NCBI RefSeq assembly: GCF_014699075.1
Contig: NZ_JACXAB010000015.1
Span: 1 to 64,000 of the forward strand
Length of the DNA stretch: 64,000 bases
DNA from: Microvirga sp.
GTDB lineage: Bacteria; Pseudomonadota; Alphaproteobacteria; Rhizobiales; Beijerinckiaceae
Direction of reading: 5' to 3'
Shown: positions 29,527-38,535 of the stretch, piece by piece
How the letters are laid out: every line of letters starts with the position of its first letter
Numbering within the stretch: the stretch's first letter is position 1
Translations under genes and position numbers: made by a program
Notes under the pieces: generated by a model
Databases searched by the model: none
What the model was told of the DNA's origin: nothing
The model's input: the letters and a program-made list of their open reading frames with translations, nothing else

Positions 29527-30381
29527 ATGGTCAATCGCCTGATCGCAGCCCGAGACCGTTTTGCGGCTCGCCACCCTGAGCAGCGGATCCTCATCGGCAG
29601 CCGCGAGTGGGGGTATCTCCAGACAGGTGGTACTGGCCCAGCCCTGTTGCTCATTCCCGGCACCTTGGGCCGCGGCGACATCTTCTGGCAGCAGATCGAG
29701 GCCTTGGAGGATCGCGCCCGCATCATCGCTGTGTCCTATCCCAGCAGTGGCAGCGTGGCCGAATGGGCGAGCGATCTCGCGGAGTTGTGCGACAGGCTCG
29801 GCCTTGGCCGCGTCACGGTGCTCGGCTCCTCCCTCGGAGGGTATCTGGCGCAATATTTCGCCGCCGCGTATCCGCACATTACCGAGAGGCTTATTGCAGC
29901 CAACACACTGCACTCGGTTGCTGGAATCGCCGCCCGGCCGCCCTACTCCTCCGATCTCGACAATGCACCGATCGAGGAACTCCGCGCTGGGTTCGGTCGC
30001 GGTCTTGACGCGTGGCGCGATGCTCATCCGGATCAGGCGGAACTGGTCAATCTGCTCATGGCGGAAGTCGGCGGAAGAATTCCCGAGCCGGAACTGCGCG
30101 CACGGCTGAACGCTCTGAAACAAGGGCCGGAGCTGCCGCCCCTCGATCTGCCGCGGGAGCGGATTGCGACAATCGAGAGCGTCGACGACCCTCTCATTCC
30201 ACCAGCGATGCGCGAAGTCGTGAGAACGCGCCTGAAACCGTCGGTCGCCTACCGTTTTGAATCGGGCGGGCACTTTCCCTATGTGTCGCGGCCGGATCTC
30301 TACGTGGCTCTGCTCGAGGAGCAACTCGGCCTTACAGTCACCCGCGAAACTTGGGGCGATGGAGAGTTGCGGGCGCGATAA
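29527..30381 (+). CDS. Alpha/beta hydrolase
   Basis: A 284-residue alpha/beta-hydrolase fold protein. The nucleophile elbow is GSSLGG (Ser about 101), the oxyanion region LLIPGTLGRGD, and the late His is in GGHFPY. The acid lies in the SVDDPLIP stretch. The middle part resembles maspardin-like hydrolases, but the substrate is unknown. AAGGAGGTG, a near-perfect anti-Shine-Dalgarno match, precedes the ATG. It follows the LacI-type gene by about 140 bases on the same strand, with no clear link to sulfoquinovose use. Confidence 0.85.
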   Translation: MVNRLIAARDRFAARHPEQRILIGSREWGYLQTGGTGPALLLIPGTLGRGDIFWQQIEALEDRARIIAVSYPSSGSVAEWASDLAELCDRLGLGRVTVLGSSLGGYLAQYFAAAYPHITERLIAANTLHSVAGIAARPPYSSDLDNAPIEELRAGFGRGLDAWRDAHPDQAELVNLLMAEVGGRIPEPELRARLNALKQGPELPPLDLPRERIATIESVDDPLIPPAMREVVRTRLKPSVAYRFESGGHFPYVSRPDLYVALLEEQLGLTVTRETWGDGELRAR

Positions 30382-30438
30382 TGCCGCGTCATCGACGTCA
30401 GATTACACCCTGCCGCAAGACGCTTGAAGTTCAGCCTT

Positions 30439-30564
30439 TCACCCTTGCGGCTTGGTCTCGTGGCAAACCTGTGGGGTATTGATACTCCAGTTGCCACACT
30501 TGTCGCAGGCCGTGACGAGGAAACCGATGCTGATGACGCAAGCGGCGCGGACGAGTTTTTTCAT
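30439..30564 (-). CDS. Tiny lipoprotein (41 aa)
   Basis: A 41-residue product with a classic lipoprotein signal: MKKLVRAACVISIGFLVTAC, with lipobox LVTAC and Cys20 as the lipidation site. The mature part is only 22 residues with two more cysteines (DKCGNWSINTPQVCHE), perhaps a disulfide loop. AGGGG precedes the ATG by seven bases. I do not recognise a function. Small Cys-containing lipoproteins of this layout occur in Rhizobiales. It lies between the hydrolase and the ftsH-like gene. Confidence 0.65.
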   Translation of the reverse strand: MKKLVRAACVISIGFLVTACDKCGNWSINTPQVCHETKPQG

Positions 30565-30667
30565 GCGAAGGCCCCTTGTGGTGCACCATAGGAAAAATCA
30601 CGCTCTGCTGCCAGCAAGTGAATTGCGGGCACTGTCAGCAACCAGATGAGGCTGGGAGGTGGCCGGT

Positions 30668-32455
30668 TCAGGCAGCCAATCTCGCCTGCTGCTTATGAAC
30701 GATCCGGCGGACCTCGTCGCCCTCGAGCGTCTCTTGCTCCAGCAGCGCCTCCGTCAGGGCATCAAGGGCATCGCGATTGTCATCGATGCAGCCTTTCGCC
30801 GCCTCATACATCTCGTCGATAATACGGCGAATCTCCTGCTCGACTTCCCTCGGAAGATTGTCACCCGCGCGGGTGACGCGAACCATGCCGATCGCCGGGC
30901 TCATGCCCCACTCGGTGACCATCCGGGTCACGATGTTGGTGGCATGCGCAATATCGCTGGCGGCGCCCGTCGTAACCTTCTTCGGCCCGAATACGACCTC
31001 CTCGGCTGCGCGGCCGCCCATGGCGACGATGAGATCCGCCTCGAGCTGCTCCACCGGGATGCAGAAACGGTCATGCTCCGGCAGACGCATGACGAGGCCG
31101 AGCGCCTGGCCATGGGGAATGATGGTAGCGCTGTGTACCTGGTCGGAGGCTGGAAGCAGGGTCGCGCAGAGGGCGTGTCCGGCCTCGTGCACCGCCACGA
31201 GCCTGCGCTCCTCGTCCGTAATCACGAGGGAGCGGCGCTCAAGCCCCATGATGATCTTGTTGCGGGCGGCCTCCAGATGCTCGCGGGTCACCTCCGCGAC
31301 GCCTTCGCGGGCCGCGAAGATGGCAGCCTCGTTCAGAAGGTTACTGAGATCGGCACCCGAAAAGCCGGGCGTCCCCTTGGCGATGGAGGCAAGGCTGACT
31401 CCTTGGGCCAGCTTCACGCTACGGGCGTGAACGTTGAGGATCGCCTCGCGGCCGGAGATGTCAGGCAGCCCGATATGGACCTGCCGGTCGAAGCGTCCGG
31501 GGCGCAGGAGCGCCGGATCGAGCACGTCGACGCGATTCGTAGCACCGATGACGATCACACCCGCCGTGGTGTTGAAGCCGTCCATCTCCACCAGGAGTTG
31601 GTTCAGGGTGGACTCGAACTCCCGGTCGGCGGCCGATCCCCCGCCCCCACGCTTGCGGCCGATGGCGTCGATCTCATCGATGAAGATCAGGCAGGGAGCC
31701 TTCTTGCGGGCCTGTTCGAAGAGCTTGGATACGCGGCCCTTGGCGATGCCGATCAGCGGCGCCGAGAAATCGCTGCCCGATACGGCCATGAAGGAGACGC
31801 CCGCCTCACCGGCCAGAGCCTTGGCGATCAGGGTCTTTCCCGTCCCCGGAGGGCCTACCATCAGCAGCCCACGGGGGATGCGGGCTCCGACTTTGGTGAA
31901 GGCATCCGAGTCCTTCAGGAAGGCGATCACCTCCTGCAGTTCGGCCTTGGCCTCCTCCTGGCCTGCCACGTCGTCGAAGCGATTCGGGATGCTGCGAACC
32001 ACCTTGGGCCAGCGGGAGGTCGGCTTGAAGTCTGTCTGGATCGCCAGCATGGCGAGCACAGCCAGAACCAGCACGATGGGCACGATGATGCTCGCCATAT
32101 GGGCCGGATCGAAGCCGGGCTTCCTGAAATCGACCTCGGCCCCGGAGGCGGTGACACGCTCGATATAATCGGCACTGACGAGACCATTCGGCATGCGGAC
32201 GAAGACGTTGCGATCTGCCAGGGAGACGGAGAGGCCGCCGCTCTCGATCAGAACCTTCTGAACCTTCTTCTGCGCCAGTTCACGCGTAAACTCGGAATAG
32301 GTGATCTCGGCCACAGGCTGGGTCAGATAACGGGGCGCGAGGAAGACAGCCGCGGCAATGATCAGGGCAAGGATGGCAGCCGAAACGGCCACGCTTCTTT
32401 TGGCCAAGAGTTGTCTTGCTTTTTCGAGAACGTTTGTCACCGGCGGCGCCCCCAT
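30668..32455 (-). CDS. FtsH-family membrane ATP-dependent zinc metalloprotease, atypical paralog
   Basis: A 595-residue membrane protease. Helices lie at about 22-40 and 121-140, with a periplasmic segment between. Walker A GPPGTGKT is at 201-208, Walker B IFIDEID near 257-263, and the second region of homology includes ATNRVDVLDPALLRPGRFD. The zinc site is HEAGH at 423-427, with the third ligand Asp in GAASDIAHAT. The pore loop is unusual: SGSDFSAPLIGIAKGRV replaces the usual FVEMFVGVGASRV, so the conserved pore Phe is lost. This suggests a second FtsH with changed substrate handling, beside a housekeeping FtsH elsewhere. The start could be 32455 or a GTG 15 bases later. Confidence 0.9.
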   Translation of the reverse strand: MGAPPVTNVLEKARQLLAKRSVAVSAAILALIIAAAVFLAPRYLTQPVAEITYSEFTRELAQKKVQKVLIESGGLSVSLADRNVFVRMPNGLVSADYIERVTASGAEVDFRKPGFDPAHMASIIVPIVLVLAVLAMLAIQTDFKPTSRWPKVVRSIPNRFDDVAGQEEAKAELQEVIAFLKDSDAFTKVGARIPRGLLMVGPPGTGKTLIAKALAGEAGVSFMAVSGSDFSAPLIGIAKGRVSKLFEQARKKAPCLIFIDEIDAIGRKRGGGGSAADREFESTLNQLLVEMDGFNTTAGVIVIGATNRVDVLDPALLRPGRFDRQVHIGLPDISGREAILNVHARSVKLAQGVSLASIAKGTPGFSGADLSNLLNEAAIFAAREGVAEVTREHLEAARNKIIMGLERRSLVITDEERRLVAVHEAGHALCATLLPASDQVHSATIIPHGQALGLVMRLPEHDRFCIPVEQLEADLIVAMGGRAAEEVVFGPKKVTTGAASDIAHATNIVTRMVTEWGMSPAIGMVRVTRAGDNLPREVEQEIRRIIDEMYEAAKGCIDDNRDALDALTEALLEQETLEGDEVRRIVHKQQARLAA

Positions 32456-32558
32456 AGCGCAGTTTGAATTTTTTGGAGGAGCCGCTGTGTAGTTTATTTT
32501 GACGCAGTCCGCAGTACGGCGAATGGGCACACCCGTCGAATGGAGGGGGTTCAAGCAC

Positions 32559-32834
32559 TCAGTTCAGAAGGTCGCTGTATTCCTTGTGCCGGCGCATCCA
32601 GGTGAAGGCATAGCTGCACAGAGGCGCAATCTTTCGCCCCTCGGAGCGGGCAATCTCGGCTACACCCTTCATCAGTTCGCCGGCGGCACCCGTGCCCCGT
32701 AGCGGAATGGCAGCCTCCACATGCCGGATCACGAGATCGGACCCGCGCCGCTCATAGGTCGCGAAGGCCAGCTGCCCATTGCGCTCCAGCTCGAACCGAT
32801 GCCGATCCACATTGTCACGAACGTCGCTGCTCAT
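32559..32834 (-). CDS. GNAT-like N-acetyltransferase (YjdJ/YidJ-type, small)
   Basis: A 91-residue single-domain protein of the short GNAT group (Gcn5-related, PF14542 type). The acetyl-CoA region is VEAAIPLRGTGAAGELMKGVAEIARSEG, in which RGTGAAGELM matches the phosphate-binding loop, followed by IAPLCSYAFTWMRRHKEYSDLL, the typical family end. The acceptor is unknown. A full EcfG-type promoter lies about 35 bases upstream. Confidence 0.85.
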   Translation of the reverse strand: MSSDVRDNVDRHRFELERNGQLAFATYERRGSDLVIRHVEAAIPLRGTGAAGELMKGVAEIARSEGRKIAPLCSYAFTWMRRHKEYSDLLN

Positions 32835-32870
32835 GGCTCAACTCATCTGATGAACACTGCTTGAAATTCC

Positions 32871-32895
32871 AACGTAATCCCCCAGGCAGCGTTCC
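32871..32895 (-). promoter_or_regulatory. EcfG-type promoter, consensus match
   Basis: On the minus strand GGAAC (32895-32891), 16 bases, then CGTT (32874-32871). This is the full consensus, about 37 bases before the GNAT start at 32834. It is the best example in the window. Confidence 0.6.
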
Positions 32896-32927
32896 GAAAG
32901 CGGCCAGGATCGAGCTTATGGGGACCA

Positions 32928-32953
32928 GGAACAATCCGGATCCCGGCCGGGTT
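32928..32953 (+). promoter_or_regulatory. EcfG-type promoter candidate
   Basis: GGAAC at 32928-32932, 17 bases, then GGTT at 32950-32953, about 35 bases before the HAD gene at 32988. It is arranged divergently to the one at 32871-32895. Confidence 0.5.
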
Positions 32954-32987
32954 TCGGCCTAGCGGATCGAAGGGAGGACCAGCCAGC

Positions 32988-33455
32988 ATGCCGACCGTGT
33001 TCCTTGACTGCGACGGGGTCTTGGCGGATTTCGACAAGGGCGCAGCCCAGATCTTTGGCATGCCACCCGCCGAATATGAGCGCCGGTTCGGCCTGAAGCG
33101 GTTCTGGTCGGAACTGGCCTCCGCCGAGGATTTCTTCAACAGCCTGGCCCCCCTGCCCGATGCCATGGAGCTGTTCGAGGCCGTGAAGCACCTCCATCCC
33201 GTGATCCTGACGGGCCTGCCCCGCGGCAACTGGGCCGAGCCGCAGAAACGCCGCTGGGCCACGCGGCATTTCCCGGGCACAGAGGTGATCACAACGACCG
33301 CGGCCCTGAAGCGCGAGCATTGCCGCCCCGGCGATGCGCTGGTCGACGACCGCGACAAGTACCGCCACCTCTGGGAGGGTGCGGGCGGCGTCTTCATTCA
33401 CCACAGGAATGCAGCCACCTCCATCCGAAGTCTGCGGGAACACAGCTTCATCTGA
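32988..33455 (+). CDS. HAD-superfamily 5'(3')-deoxyribonucleotidase-like protein
   Basis: A 155-residue HAD phosphatase-fold protein. Motif I is FLDCDGVLADFDKG with the nucleophile Asp, motif II TGLPRG with Thr, and the acid pair is in ALVDDRDKYR. The layout and length fit the small 5' deoxyribonucleotidase (NT5C-type) group, which dephosphorylates nucleoside monophosphates, though the substrate is not proven. GGGAGG lies ten bases before the ATG. It is divergent from the GNAT gene with paired EcfG-type promoters between them. Confidence 0.8.
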   Translation: MPTVFLDCDGVLADFDKGAAQIFGMPPAEYERRFGLKRFWSELASAEDFFNSLAPLPDAMELFEAVKHLHPVILTGLPRGNWAEPQKRRWATRHFPGTEVITTTAALKREHCRPGDALVDDRDKYRHLWEGAGGVFIHHRNAATSIRSLREHSFI

Positions 33456-33468
33456 GACCGATACCACC

Positions 33469-34059
33469 TCACTTCAAGGCCATCTTCCGCTCAAGCCCGG
33501 CTTTCACCGTCGGCCACTCGTCCCGCACAATGCTGTAGACCGCAGTGTCGCGAATATGCCCGTCGGGCATGACCATGTGCTGGCGCAGGATGCCGTCGAG
33601 CTTGGCGCCGAGGCGCTCGATGGCGGCGCGGGATTGATCATTGAGACGATGAGTCCGCAATTCCACTGCGTTGCAGCCCAGGACCTCAAAGGCGTGCCGC
33701 AGCATGAGGAACTTCGCGTGGGTGTTGACGAAGGTCCGCTGCCAGGATCTCGCGATCCAGGTGGTGCCGATCTCGACCCGGTGGTTGGCAGCGTCGATGT
33801 TCATGAACCGGGTCGAGCCGATGACCCGACTCCCCTCGTTCACGACCGTGGTGAAGGGCAGCGCAAGACCGGCCTCCTGCAGTTCCAAAGCCTTCTGCAC
33901 ATAAGCATCAAAGCCCTCCGGCCGTGGCACGGTCGTGGTCTTCTTCTCCCAGAGTTCACCATCGCTCGCAGCCTCTGTCAGCGCCGGAATGTCGGAGGGG
34001 CTTAAGGGACGCAAGGTCAGACGGTCCGTCGAGAGGGTCACAGGCGCGATATGCAGCAT
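33469..34059 (-). CDS. GNAT-family N-acetyltransferase (RimJ/RimL type)
   Basis: A 196-residue acetyltransferase. The first strand is LRPLSPSDIPALTEAA, the middle has GSTRFMNIDAANHRVEIGTTWIARSW, and LMLRHAFEVLGCNAVELRTHRLNDQSRAAIERLGA matches the RimL-like acetyl-CoA end with the NxxS-like helix. The acceptor is unknown; relatives acetylate ribosomal-protein or other N-termini, or small molecules. It converges with the HAD gene and the two stops are 13 bases apart. Confidence 0.87.
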   Translation of the reverse strand: MLHIAPVTLSTDRLTLRPLSPSDIPALTEAASDGELWEKKTTTVPRPEGFDAYVQKALELQEAGLALPFTTVVNEGSRVIGSTRFMNIDAANHRVEIGTTWIARSWQRTFVNTHAKFLMLRHAFEVLGCNAVELRTHRLNDQSRAAIERLGAKLDGILRQHMVMPDGHIRDTAVYSIVRDEWPTVKAGLERKMALK

Positions 34060-34184
34060 GATGGAAGTGCCTTTATCCGATCTGCTGCTTTGTCCCTGAT
34101 TCAGAGCGAGCCTGCAACGGCCAAGGCAGCATCAGGAGACGATGGGCCTCCTGATGTATGGGTCGGCAGGTGATGCAATTTGCG

Positions 34185-34646
34185 TCAGCCGAGCAGGTAT
34201 ACGAGGCCCGGCAGGCTCACCGCGAGAGCGGCCAGCGCCCAGGCGCCCAAAGCCGATTCCCAGGCGACATTGCCGGTCGCATTCCGCAGTCTCTGTGCGC
34301 AGGTCGAAGCATCCATCGTGCGCCCGCTGAGGCATGAGCAGAGCGCGTAATGAGCCTGACCGTCCGAGAGGGCGAAATAGCGCATGACATCGCCGAGCCT
34401 GTCGCTTGCAAGGCCATCGGCGCGTAGGACCGGATCCTCGTAAGCGACCGTGAGCGGAGAATTGTCCTCGCGGATCAATGCTCTCTCGGACGGTGGCTTG
34501 TACTCGATTTCACCAAGGGAGTTCAGGGAGCGTTTCGGGTCGCTTTCGAGCAGGGCGATCCAACGCTGAAGTCGTTCCTCACGGGACAAAGGTCTCGGCT
34601 GAACGTCGGCTACGCTACGGAGCTGATCAAGATGCTTGTGTTCCAT
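34185..34646 (-). CDS. Hypothetical protein with C-terminal membrane anchor (153 aa)
   Basis: I do not recognise the family. The first 80 residues are hydrophilic and charged (REERLQRWIALLESDP), the middle holds ALCSCLSGRTMDASTC with three cysteines, and residues about 132-152 (ALGAWALAALAVSLPGLVYLL) form one membrane segment. This suggests a tail-anchored inner-membrane protein. AAGGAGGGAG precedes the ATG. The EcfG-type promoter candidate upstream suggests stress control. Confidence 0.7.
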   Translation of the reverse strand: MEHKHLDQLRSVADVQPRPLSREERLQRWIALLESDPKRSLNSLGEIEYKPPSERALIREDNSPLTVAYEDPVLRADGLASDRLGDVMRYFALSDGQAHYALCSCLSGRTMDASTCAQRLRNATGNVAWESALGAWALAALAVSLPGLVYLLG

Positions 34647-34671
34647 CGATCTCCCTCCTTGCCGAGCATCG

Positions 34672-34697
34672 AACCGGAATGTGGACTTGCACGTTCC
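34672..34697 (-). promoter_or_regulatory. EcfG-type promoter candidate
   Basis: On the minus strand GGAAC (34697-34693), 17 bases, then GGTT (34675-34672). It lies about 26 bases before the start of the tail-anchored hypothetical gene. Confidence 0.5.
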
Positions 34698-34846
34698 GGA
34701 TCCATCCGATGCTCAATGCTCAGACAACCGGATGGCTGAGTGAGATGACCGATGCTGCGCTGGCCGCGCGGCGAAAGTGCGACAGGATGGGAAATCGACC
34801 AGCCTTGAGCTAATTTGAGGGTCCCACGCGCATACGGGAGCGGGCC

Positions 34847-35437
34847 ATGGCAGGAAGCTCGGAAAACAGCAGCGGACAGCGCTGGCATGTGTGGCGGCTG
34901 GCACCCTGGATGGTCACAGCGCTCCTCCTGGCTTTTCCCTTGGCGGCGATGCGGTTCACCGATGAGGTGAACTGGGACGAGACGGACTTCATCGTGTTCG
35001 GCGCCATGCTTTTCGGCGCATGCGGTGCCTACGAGCTGGCGGCCAGGATGACGGGAAACACCGCCTACCGAGCCGCCGTCGGTGTTGCTTTCGTGGCCGC
35101 CTTCATCCTCATCTGGATGAACCTTGCCGTCGGCATCATTGGGTCCGAGAATAACCCGGCCAACCTGATGTACGCCGGCGTGCTCGCCGTCGCGGTTCTC
35201 GGTGGCCTCATCGTGCGTTTCGACCCTCGCCGCATGGCACACGTCTTGGTCGCGACGGCGCTTGCTCAAGCACTGGTTGGGGTCATCGCTCTGAGTGCCG
35301 GGCTAGGCTCCACCGGGGAGAACTGGCCGCGCGTGATCGTGGTCCTGACCGGGTTCTTTTCCGCCCTGTGGCTCCTATCGGCCTGGCTGTTCCGGAGAGC
35401 CGCACGGGAGCCCGCTTCCGCAGGCGCCGCGCCGTAG
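34847..35437 (+). CDS. Integral membrane protein, function unknown
   Basis: A 196-residue hydrophobic protein with about six helices (WMVTALLLAFPLAAMRF, FIVFGAMLFGACGAYELAARM, VGVAFVAAFILIWMNLAVGIIG, LMYAGVLAVAVLGGLIV, ALAQALVGVIALSAGL, VLTGFFSALWLLSAWLF). A conserved-looking acidic loop NWDETDF lies between the first two. Similar small membrane proteins are common in proteobacteria without a known function. It converges with the pseudouridine synthase gene. Confidence 0.75.
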   Translation: MAGSSENSSGQRWHVWRLAPWMVTALLLAFPLAAMRFTDEVNWDETDFIVFGAMLFGACGAYELAARMTGNTAYRAAVGVAFVAAFILIWMNLAVGIIGSENNPANLMYAGVLAVAVLGGLIVRFDPRRMAHVLVATALAQALVGVIALSAGLGSTGENWPRVIVVLTGFFSALWLLSAWLFRRAAREPASAGAAP

Positions 35438-35460
35438 GCTCGGATTGTCGACAAGATGCC

Positions 35461-36720
35461 CTAGTCTTCGGGCGCCTCGACGATGGGATCGTACTGGCTC
35501 GTGTCGAGACCGAGCAGGTTGAAGCTCTGCTGCATGTGCGGCGGCAGAGGCGCCGTTACATCGATAGGCTTGCCCGTTCGTGGATGGGCGATGACGATGC
35601 GGCGCGCCAGAAGATGCAGCTTGTTCTGGATGCCGCCGGGCAGCTCCCAATTCTCGATGTCGAAGTACTTCGGATCGCCGACGATGGGATGGCCGATATG
35701 TGCCGCGTGCGCGCGTAGCTGATGCGTGCGCCCCGTCACTGGCTTCAGAGACAGCCAGGCGAGCTTCTGCGCCGCCGTGTCGATCACGGCGTAATAGGTC
35801 AGCGCGTGGCTTGCCCCCTCGTCGCCGTGCTGGGCCACCTTCATGCGTGCGTCGCCCTCCTCGCCTTCCTTGGCGAGATAGGTGGAGACCCTGCCCTGCC
35901 GGACGCGCGGCACGCCGGCAACCAGCGCCCAATAGATCTTGCGCGTGGTGCGGGCGCGGAAGGACTTCGCCATGGTGGAGGCGGCAAAGCGGGTCTTCGC
36001 GATCACGAGGCAGCCCGCCGTATCCTTGTCGAGGCGATGCACGAGACGCGGCTTCTGCCCATCTTCGCCGGCGAGGGAATCAAGCATCCCGTCCACATGC
36101 CGCTTGGTGCCCGAGCCGCCCTGAACGGCAAGCCCCATCGGCTTGTTGATGATGAGGACGTCCTTGTCCTCATAGAGCGTGATCGACTTCAGGAAATCGC
36201 GCTCGTCCTGATCCTTGGCTGGGCTGCGGGAGACCGGGCGCTGCTGGTCGAGCTTGAGCGGCGGCACCCTGACCTTCTGGCCAGCCACAAGCCGCTCGTT
36301 GGGCTGCGCCCGCTTGCCGTCGATGCGCAGCTCGCCTTTACGGACGATGCGCTGAATATGCGTGAAGGCCAACTGCGGGAACCGCGCGACCAGGAAGCGG
36401 TCGACGCGCATGTCAGCTTCATCGGGCTCGACCACGAGGGTCTGCACGCCGGTCGCCAGAACCTCCTGGGCGTCCGCCCTGGCTTGCGCGCGGGTCTGGC
36501 GCGGAGCCTCCGTGATCGCAGGCTTTGCTTGCGGCCGTGCCGCGACGGGTTTTTCTCGCACCGCTGAGGGCGCCCGCGTCTTGGCCGCAGCCGATTTCAC
36601 GCCGCGCGGCTTCGCCGGGGCTGCCTTGCGCGCGGGCTTGTCCTCGCGCGAGCGAAAGCCCTGCCGAGATTCCTTCCGCCCGCCGTGGGCACCATTCTGT
36701 CCTGAACCACTTTTTCTCAT
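35461..36720 (-). CDS. RluC/RluD-type rRNA pseudouridine synthase
   Basis: A 419-residue RluA-family enzyme that isomerises uridines in RNA. The order is a basic Ala/Lys/Arg-rich N-terminal tail (about 1-95), an S4 RNA-binding domain (about 105-150, DRFLVARFPQLAFTHIQRIV), and the synthase domain with HRLDKDTAGCLVIAK carrying the catalytic Asp. The C-terminus has GRTHQLRAHAAHIGHPI. The RluC/RluD group acts on 23S rRNA; the exact target cannot be read here. The basic tail is longer than in E. coli RluC and may help RNA binding. It follows crcB after 42 bases. Confidence 0.92.
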   Translation of the reverse strand: MRKSGSGQNGAHGGRKESRQGFRSREDKPARKAAPAKPRGVKSAAAKTRAPSAVREKPVAARPQAKPAITEAPRQTRAQARADAQEVLATGVQTLVVEPDEADMRVDRFLVARFPQLAFTHIQRIVRKGELRIDGKRAQPNERLVAGQKVRVPPLKLDQQRPVSRSPAKDQDERDFLKSITLYEDKDVLIINKPMGLAVQGGSGTKRHVDGMLDSLAGEDGQKPRLVHRLDKDTAGCLVIAKTRFAASTMAKSFRARTTRKIYWALVAGVPRVRQGRVSTYLAKEGEEGDARMKVAQHGDEGASHALTYYAVIDTAAQKLAWLSLKPVTGRTHQLRAHAAHIGHPIVGDPKYFDIENWELPGGIQNKLHLLARRIVIAHPRTGKPIDVTAPLPPHMQQSFNLLGLDTSQYDPIVEAPED

Positions 36721-36762
36721 GATCTGTGGGTACCAGAGCGCCGCGCGGGCGGCAATCGAGGT

Positions 36763-37149
36763 TTAAGCCGTGAACGTCCGGACCAACGCCAGACCGGCGA
36801 GCAGTCCGGCAATCGAAAGCACCACCGAAGCGCCCACGTAAGCCATAGCGAGCCCCATCTGTCCCCGCTCCCAGATCAGCACCGCATCCAGGGAAAAGGC
36901 CGAAAAGGTGGTGAAGCCGCCGAGAATGCCGGTGGTGAGGAAGAGCCGCAACGGCTGGCTCCACTCCTCCCCCGCCTTGAGGACGAGCCATGCAGCGATG
37001 GCGCCCATGAGGAAGGAGCCGACGACGTTCACCGTCAGCGTACCCCATTGAAACGCCATTCCGCCCAGACGGGCGCAGCCGACATTCACCCCATGACGCA
37101 GAGCTCCGCCGATGCCGGCGCCGAGGAAAACGAGGAGATAGGCTTTCAT
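36763..37149 (-). CDS. crcB: Fluoride channel CrcB/FluC
   Basis: A 128-residue four-helix membrane protein that lets fluoride leave the cell as a dual-topology dimer. Diagnostic motifs are GAGIGGALRHGVN, NVVGSFLMGAIAA and GGFTTFSAFSLD, the last holding the Phe-box and Na+ site residues. The length is normal. It starts three bases after the rarA stop, so it is co-transcribed with it. No fluoride riboswitch is visible in so short a gap. Confidence 0.94.
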   Translation of the reverse strand: MKAYLLVFLGAGIGGALRHGVNVGCARLGGMAFQWGTLTVNVVGSFLMGAIAAWLVLKAGEEWSQPLRLFLTTGILGGFTTFSAFSLDAVLIWERGQMGLAMAYVGASVVLSIAGLLAGLALVRTFTA

Positions 37150-37152
37150 GGG

Positions 37153-38475
37153 CTAGTCCTCGCCACCTTCGCCCCACCGATTTCGGCGCAGCCTCTCCCA
37201 CCAGTCCAGCCGCTTGCGGATCTCCCGCTCGAAGCCACGATCCACGGGTGCGTAGAACGATTGCCGCCCGAGCTTGTCCGGCCAGTAATCCTGGCCTGAG
37301 AAGGCATCCGGCTCGTCATGGTCGTAAGCATAGCTCTCGCCGTAGCCGATCTGCTTCATGAGCTTGGTCGGAGCATTCAGGATTGTCTTCGGCGGCATGA
37401 GGGAGCCGTGCTCCTTCGCCACTCGCATGGACGCCTTGTAGGCCGTGTAGAGCGCATTCGATTTCGGCGCGGTGGCGAGGTAGACCGCCGCCTGGGCGAG
37501 CGCCAGCTCCCCTTCCGGCGAGCCGAGGAAATCGAAGGCATCCTTGGCCGCGTTCGCAATAACCAAGGCCTGCGGATCGGCCATGCCGATATCCTCCACC
37601 GCCGCCCGCACCAGACGGCGGGCGATGAAGAGCCTGTCCTCGCCCGCGTCGAGCATCCGGGCCAGATAATAAAGCGCGGCGTCCGGGTCGGAGCCGCGGA
37701 TGGTCTTATGCAGGGCCGAGATGAGGTTGTAGTGCCCCTCCTGCCCCTTGTCATAGATGGGCGCGCGGCGCTGGATGATCTCCTGCAGTTGCTCCGCGTC
37801 GAAGACCTCGCCGGGCTTGGCCGAGCGCCAGACTTCCTCCGCCAGCGTCAGCACGGCCCGGCCGTCGCCGTCCGCCATGCGCACGAGGGATGCCCTTGCC
37901 TCCTCGTCGAGCGGAAGGCTCTTGCCCGTGATCTCCTCGGCGCGCACCAGGATCTTTCCGATGGCATCCTCGTCAAGGGACTTGAACAGGAGCACCCGGG
38001 CGCGGGAGAGAAGCGCGGCGTTCAGCTCGAAGGACGGGTTTTCCGTGGTGGCGCCGACCAGGGTGATTGTGCCGTCCTCCATGACAGGGAGAAAGGCATC
38101 GAGCTGGGCCCGGTTGAAGCGGTGGATCTCGTCGACGAAGAGCAGCGTGCCCGTGCCCATGGACCGGCGATGCCGGGCGGCCTCGAAGACCTTCTTGAGA
38201 TCCGCCACGCCGGAGAAGATTGCTGATATCTGGTCGAAATGCAGATCCGTCTCATGCGCCATCAGCCGGGCGACCGTGGTCTTGCCTGTGCCGGGCGGTC
38301 CCCAGAAGATCAGCGAGCCAAGAGACTTCGAGGCGATGAGCCGGGTGAGGATGCCATCCGGCCCCACGAGATGATCCTGGCCGACCACTTCGGAGAGCTT
38401 TGTCGGCCGCATCCTGTCCGCCAGCGGGCGGGGTGCGTTCTGGTCAAGGCCGGCGGAGGAGAACAGGTCGCTCAT
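37153..38475 (-). CDS. rarA: Replication-associated recombination protein RarA (MgsA)
   Basis: A 440-residue AAA+ ATPase that acts at stalled replication forks. The N-terminal part is [22 protein letters not shown], Walker [10 protein letters not shown], Walker [15 protein letters not shown], and sensor 1 [18 protein letters not shown]. The C-terminal tetramerisation region ([22 protein letters not shown] and KSNALYTAY) is complete. The ATG at 38475 (MSDLFSS) is preferred over the longer frame. It follows the Do-type protease gene by about 60 bases. Confidence 0.94.
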   Translation of the reverse strand: MSDLFSSAGLDQNAPRPLADRMRPTKLSEVVGQDHLVGPDGILTRLIASKSLGSLIFWGPPGTGKTTVARLMAHETDLHFDQISAIFSGVADLKKVFEAARHRRSMGTGTLLFVDEIHRFNRAQLDAFLPVMEDGTITLVGATTENPSFELNAALLSRARVLLFKSLDEDAIGKILVRAEEITGKSLPLDEEARASLVRMADGDGRAVLTLAEEVWRSAKPGEVFDAEQLQEIIQRRAPIYDKGQEGHYNLISALHKTIRGSDPDAALYYLARMLDAGEDRLFIARRLVRAAVEDIGMADPQALVIANAAKDAFDFLGSPEGELALAQAAVYLATAPKSNALYTAYKASMRVAKEHGSLMPPKTILNAPTKLMKQIGYGESYAYDHDEPDAFSGQDYWPDKLGRQSFYAPVDRGFEREIRKRLDWWERLRRNRWGEGGED

Positions 38476-38535
38476 GATGAACAGGGACTCAAATTGACCC
38501 GTCATCCATAGCCGATCCGGACGCCGCCGTCGCGC

